Positions 6,807 to 8,671 of a DNA stretch of 8,671 bases are shown piece by piece (within the stretch, counting starts at the first letter, position 1; each line of letters starts with the position of its first letter). The position numbers and the translations under genes are program-made. Location of the stretch: NCBI GenBank assembly GCA_017386965.1, contig JAFOGE010000162.1:1-8671 (forward strand). Direction: 5' to 3'. Under the pieces are notes generated by a model, which made no database searches, had not been told where the DNA came from, and worked only from the letters and a program-made list of their open reading frames with translations. The DNA is from Clostridia bacterium. Lineage in GTDB: Bacteria > Bacillota > Clostridia > Oscillospirales > CAG-272.

Positions 6807-8318
6807 TCAGGATCCTTCGGATACCCCCAAAGCCACATCCAGATCCCGCCACGCTGCAAGCTTTTCCTGTGCGGCGGACTCGATCTCTCCATAGAGCTGC
6901 GCAATCGAGGAGCCCTCGGTGGATACCACGGCATCAATGATCACATTGCCCGCGATCCCCAGAAAGGCGCCGATATCCAGCACAAGGTTGTCGCGGATGA
7001 TGTGCAGCATCCGCAGGGAGTCCTCATCCTGCAAGACCTGATAGGATAGCACGACATCAAAGTACAGGGGCATGATCGTCTTGTAGCCGTCGTAGGCCAT
7101 CTCCTCAAGGACGATGGAAATGCGCTCGGCGTTCTCTGCGGAGATGTTGCGCATGACGGTATAGATGCTGGTTCCCGCAGACACGATGGAGGGATAGCCC
7201 TTGACACGGGAGGTAAACTTGGGAAAGGGCAGAATGCCGTATCGAATATCCGAATCGGCAAAGAAGATGGCATCGTTGGCCAATGCCGAAACGAAGGCCG
7301 CGCGGCCCTGCATGAAGGCGTCGCGCGTGGGCGAATAATCGAAGGCACTGATAAAGCCGACGGCACCCGAACGGACGACCAGATCGCGCATCTCCATTGC
7401 GGCGGTGTTGGTATTATCGGTATCCACGGTGATTTTCCAATCCCCGTTCTTTCGTGATACAATACGCGCACCCGTTGCGTGAAAATAGTGCGAGGTTCCA
7501 AGATAGTTGCCGGTAACGTAGGCAAAGGTGTCGGTTTCCAGCTTGCCCGTTCCGTCACCGCCGTCCATGTTGGAATCCAACGTCAGCACGTACTCCTCAA
7601 AGGCCTCAAAGGTCCACTGGTTGTTGTCCACAAGCGCGTAGGGGGACTCCAGACCAATGACGTCCTTGATGCGGTCGCGGTCGAAGAAAAGGCATCCGGC
7701 AGAGCCGACGCTCATGTAGCCGATGTCGCCAAAGCCCGTGAAGAATTTGCCGCCCATGGTGGTGAACTCGCGCACGGCCTCCCGGCTCCACCAATCGGCC
7801 TCAAGATCCACGTAGGGCAGATCGTTCCAATCGTAGTAATATCCATTGATCGCATTGGAAAATTGCTTGTTGCCGTGGTCGGAAACCAGATCAAAGATAT
7901 CCTGCCCGGCCTTTACGTTCGTAGAAACAACATAAGAAGGATCCTCGATCCTTACGTCGAACAGAATGCCGTATTGATATCCAATATTCTTCAAGCGCTG
8001 ATAGATGGCGCGATGCAAGGAGGAGGATTTGTCTGTAATCTCCTTCACCCAAAGCGTTTCCAGATGCTCGATCTGCGCACGGGTCAGAATGATAAACTCC
8101 TCGTTGTTGTAATTCCGCGCAGGAAGATCAGGAATCTTCTCCGCGGGCTCGGTTTCGGTCGGCGCGGTTCCTGCGGGATCGGTATCGGTCGGATCGGTCG
8201 CAGGATCGGTTACAGGATTGGTTTCCTGCGGCTTTGGTGTTTCTTGGCATCCCGCAAAGGGAATGACCATCAGAAGCGCCAGAACCAGCAAAAGGGCGCG
8301 AAGCAGCAGCTTTTTCAT
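6807..8318 (-). CDS. Extracellular solute-binding lipoprotein of an ABC transporter
   Basis: This 503-aa protein has a lipoprotein signal: MKKLLLRALL, a hydrophobic core, and the lipobox FAGC with Cys24, the expected lipid-anchored residue. A flexible linker rich in Thr, Asp, Glu and Pro (about 25-66) leads to a binding domain that resembles the large Clostridia family of extracellular solute-binding proteins. Supporting motifs are the aromatic segment YYYDWNDLPYVDLEADWW (160-177), MGGKFFTGFGDIG (188-200), WTFEAFEEY (235-243) and YGILPFPKF (360-368). These proteins usually bind sugars or oligosaccharides outside the membrane; the ligand cannot be read from the sequence. DSNMDGGDG (248-256) resembles a calcium-type acidic loop. 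The ATG at 8318 has GGAGG 7 bases upstream. It has its own promoter and terminator, and a paralogue lies directly upstream. Membrane components are not in the window. Confidence 0.85.
   Translation of the reverse strand: MKKLLLRALLLVLALLMVIPFAGCQETPKPQETNPVTDPATDPTDTDPAGTAPTETEPAEKIPDLPARNYNNEEFIILTRAQIEHLETLWVKEITDKSSSLHRAIYQRLKNIGYQYGILFDVRIEDPSYVVSTNVKAGQDIFDLVSDHGNKQFSNAINGYYYDWNDLPYVDLEADWWSREAVREFTTMGGKFFTGFGDIGYMSVGSAGCLFFDRDRIKDVIGLESPYALVDNNQWTFEAFEEYVLTLDSNMDGGDGTGKLETDTFAYVTGNYLGTSHYFHATGARIVSRKNGDWKITVDTDNTNTAAMEMRDLVVRSGAVGFISAFDYSPTRDAFMQGRAAFVSALANDAIFFADSDIRYGILPFPKFTSRVKGYPSIVSAGTSIYTVMRNISAENAERISIVLEEMAYDGYKTIMPLYFDVVLSYQVLQDEDSLRMLHIIRDNLVLDIGAFLGIAGNVIIDAVVSTEGSSIAQLYGEIESAAQEKLAAWRDLDVALGVSEGS
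8139..8222 (-). repeat. Low-complexity linker repeat encoding Thr-Asp-Pro units
   Basis: Repeated GGATCGGT-like units on the plus strand encode the linker at residues 33-60, for example TDPATDPTDTDP and TETEP. It is an imperfect short-unit repeat that may vary in length between strains. It acts as a spacer between lipid anchor and binding domain (inference). Confidence 0.65.
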
Positions 8319-8325
8319 AGGAGAT

Positions 8326-8330
8326 CCTCC
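8326..8330 (-). promoter_or_regulatory. Ribosome binding site of the complete solute-binding protein gene
   Basis: GGAGG on the minus strand lies 7 bases from the ATG at 8318. It supports this start over a longer open frame that runs up to 8531 through the promoter and terminator. Confidence 0.8.
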
Positions 8331-8351
8331 ATTTTGATACAGTATACCTCT

Positions 8352-8381
8352 ATTATAGAGAAAAAGCACCCCTTTTGTCAA
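8352..8381 (-). promoter_or_regulatory. Consensus sigma-A promoter of the second solute-binding protein gene, embedded in the upstream terminator
   Basis: The -35 box TTGACA (8376-8381) and the -10 box TATAAT (8352-8357) both match consensus exactly, with an 18-base spacer. The predicted start is near 8345, about 27 bases before the ATG at 8318. The -35 box spans the loop and the end of one arm of the terminator hairpin, and the other arm lies in the spacer. Confidence 0.85.
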
Positions 8382-8392
8382 GGGGTGCTTTT
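8361..8392 (-). terminator. Rho-independent terminator of the upstream solute-binding protein gene
   Basis: Perfect 13-base arms (8362-8374 and 8380-8392) enclose a 5-base loop. The arms carry GCACCCC/GGGGTGC, and on the minus strand they end in TTTTT. It starts 18 bases after the stop codon of the truncated gene at 8410. There is also a run of four T on the plus strand, but no plus-strand gene needs it. Confidence 0.88.
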
Positions 8393-8409
8393 CAAAATTG
8401 CCATCGGGA

Positions 8410-8671
8410 TCATTCCTCCGGAAGACCCTCGTCCAGCTTGTTCCATGTTTCATAGAGCTCCAAGCGTGCCGCCTCCTCGATCTCCCCGAAGGCGGTGGAA
8501 AGAGAGGGCCCTGTGGGATCCAGGATCGCATCTCCTACAACGCCGCTGACCGGCGAATGCAGCACGCCGAGGTCAAAGATCATGTTGTCGTGCATGAGAT
8601 GCAGCATCTCGATGGAATCCTCGTCCTTGAGGTACTGGTAGGAAAGGACCGTTTCATAGTAGAGCGGTACC
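8410..8671 (-). CDS. Second solute-binding protein, C-terminal end only (paralogue of the downstream gene)
   Basis: Only the last 86 codons lie in the window; the start is beyond base 8671. The frame is open from the edge to a TGA at 8410-8412. The visible peptide begins VPLYYETVLSYQYLKDEDS and aligns without gaps to residues 416-450 of the neighbouring protein (MPLYFDVVLSYQVLQDEDS), with 20 of the first 35 positions identical by my count. Similarity continues more weakly to GEIEEAARLE, which matches GEIESAAQEK. It is therefore very likely the C-terminal lobe of a solute-binding lipoprotein of the same family. Divergence at the C-terminus shows it is not a recent copy. Ligand and full length cannot be judged. 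Confidence 0.82.
   Translation of the reverse strand, partial: VPLYYETVLSYQYLKDEDSIEMLHLMHDNMIFDLGVLHSPVSGVVGDAILDPTGPSLSTAFGEIEEAARLELYETWNKLDEGLPEE

Noticed and set aside
8315..8332. A 5-codon mini-frame (MEDLL) whose TGA overlaps the start codon of the solute-binding protein gene.
   Set aside because: There is no ribosome binding site before its ATG and its codons are made of the real gene's own ribosome binding site; it is probably chance.
8319..8531. An open frame extends the complete solute-binding protein upstream to 8531.
   Set aside because: It runs through the -10 and -35 boxes, the terminator and the end of the paralogue in another frame. The ATG at 8318 has a good ribosome binding site and starts a standard lipoprotein signal.
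1..8671. CRISPR arrays, tRNA or rRNA genes, insertion sequences, attachment sites and defence genes.
   Set aside because: No regular direct repeats with spacers, tRNA-like cloverleaf sequence, transposase or defence motifs were seen. The window is nearly filled by conserved coding sequence.

Overview
All genes in this window lie on the minus strand, so transcription runs from base 8671 towards base 1. The sequence is moderately GC-rich, with strong AAGGAG-type ribosome binding sites and textbook sigma-A promoters. The order yicC-remA-gmk-rpoZ-priA-def-fmt is the conserved housekeeping cluster of Bacillota. The RemA protein, the zinc peptidase placed after fmt and the lipoprotein solute-binding proteins with Thr/Asp/Pro linkers together suggest a member of the class Clostridia, perhaps an uncultured gut-type lineage. 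The lineage is an inference.

Right part (6726-8671): two tandem paralogous extracellular solute-binding lipoproteins. Only the last 86 codons of the first are present. It ends in a hairpin terminator, and a near-consensus promoter for the second gene is folded into that terminator: its -35 box starts in the hairpin loop. The second gene (503 aa) is complete and ends in a strong intrinsic terminator at 6726-6776. No permease or ATPase gene is visible.

Left part (1-6691): a promoter at 6663-6691 (TTGACT, 17 bp, TACAAT) drives a compact operon of eight genes: yicC (RNase-like), remA (DNA-binding regulator), gmk (guanylate kinase), rpoZ (RNA polymerase omega), priA (replication restart helicase), def (peptide deformylase), fmt (Met-tRNA formyltransferase) and a YugP-type membrane zinc metallopeptidase cut by the window edge. 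Gaps are 12-90 bases, def and fmt overlap by ATGA, and the fmt stop codon lies within the peptidase Shine-Dalgarno sequence. No internal terminator was seen. The products serve nucleotide supply, transcription, replication restart and the N-formyl-methionine cycle. coaBC, which lies between rpoZ and priA in Bacillus subtilis, is absent here.

Most of the window is conserved core genome. I found no convincing new multi-gene system. The most interesting points are the terminator/promoter overlap, the tandem binding-protein pair, the missing coaBC, and a perfect 10-bp inverted repeat inside priA. No stretch over 300 bases lacks a gene; the longest gap is 6627-6806 and it holds the promoter and terminator.
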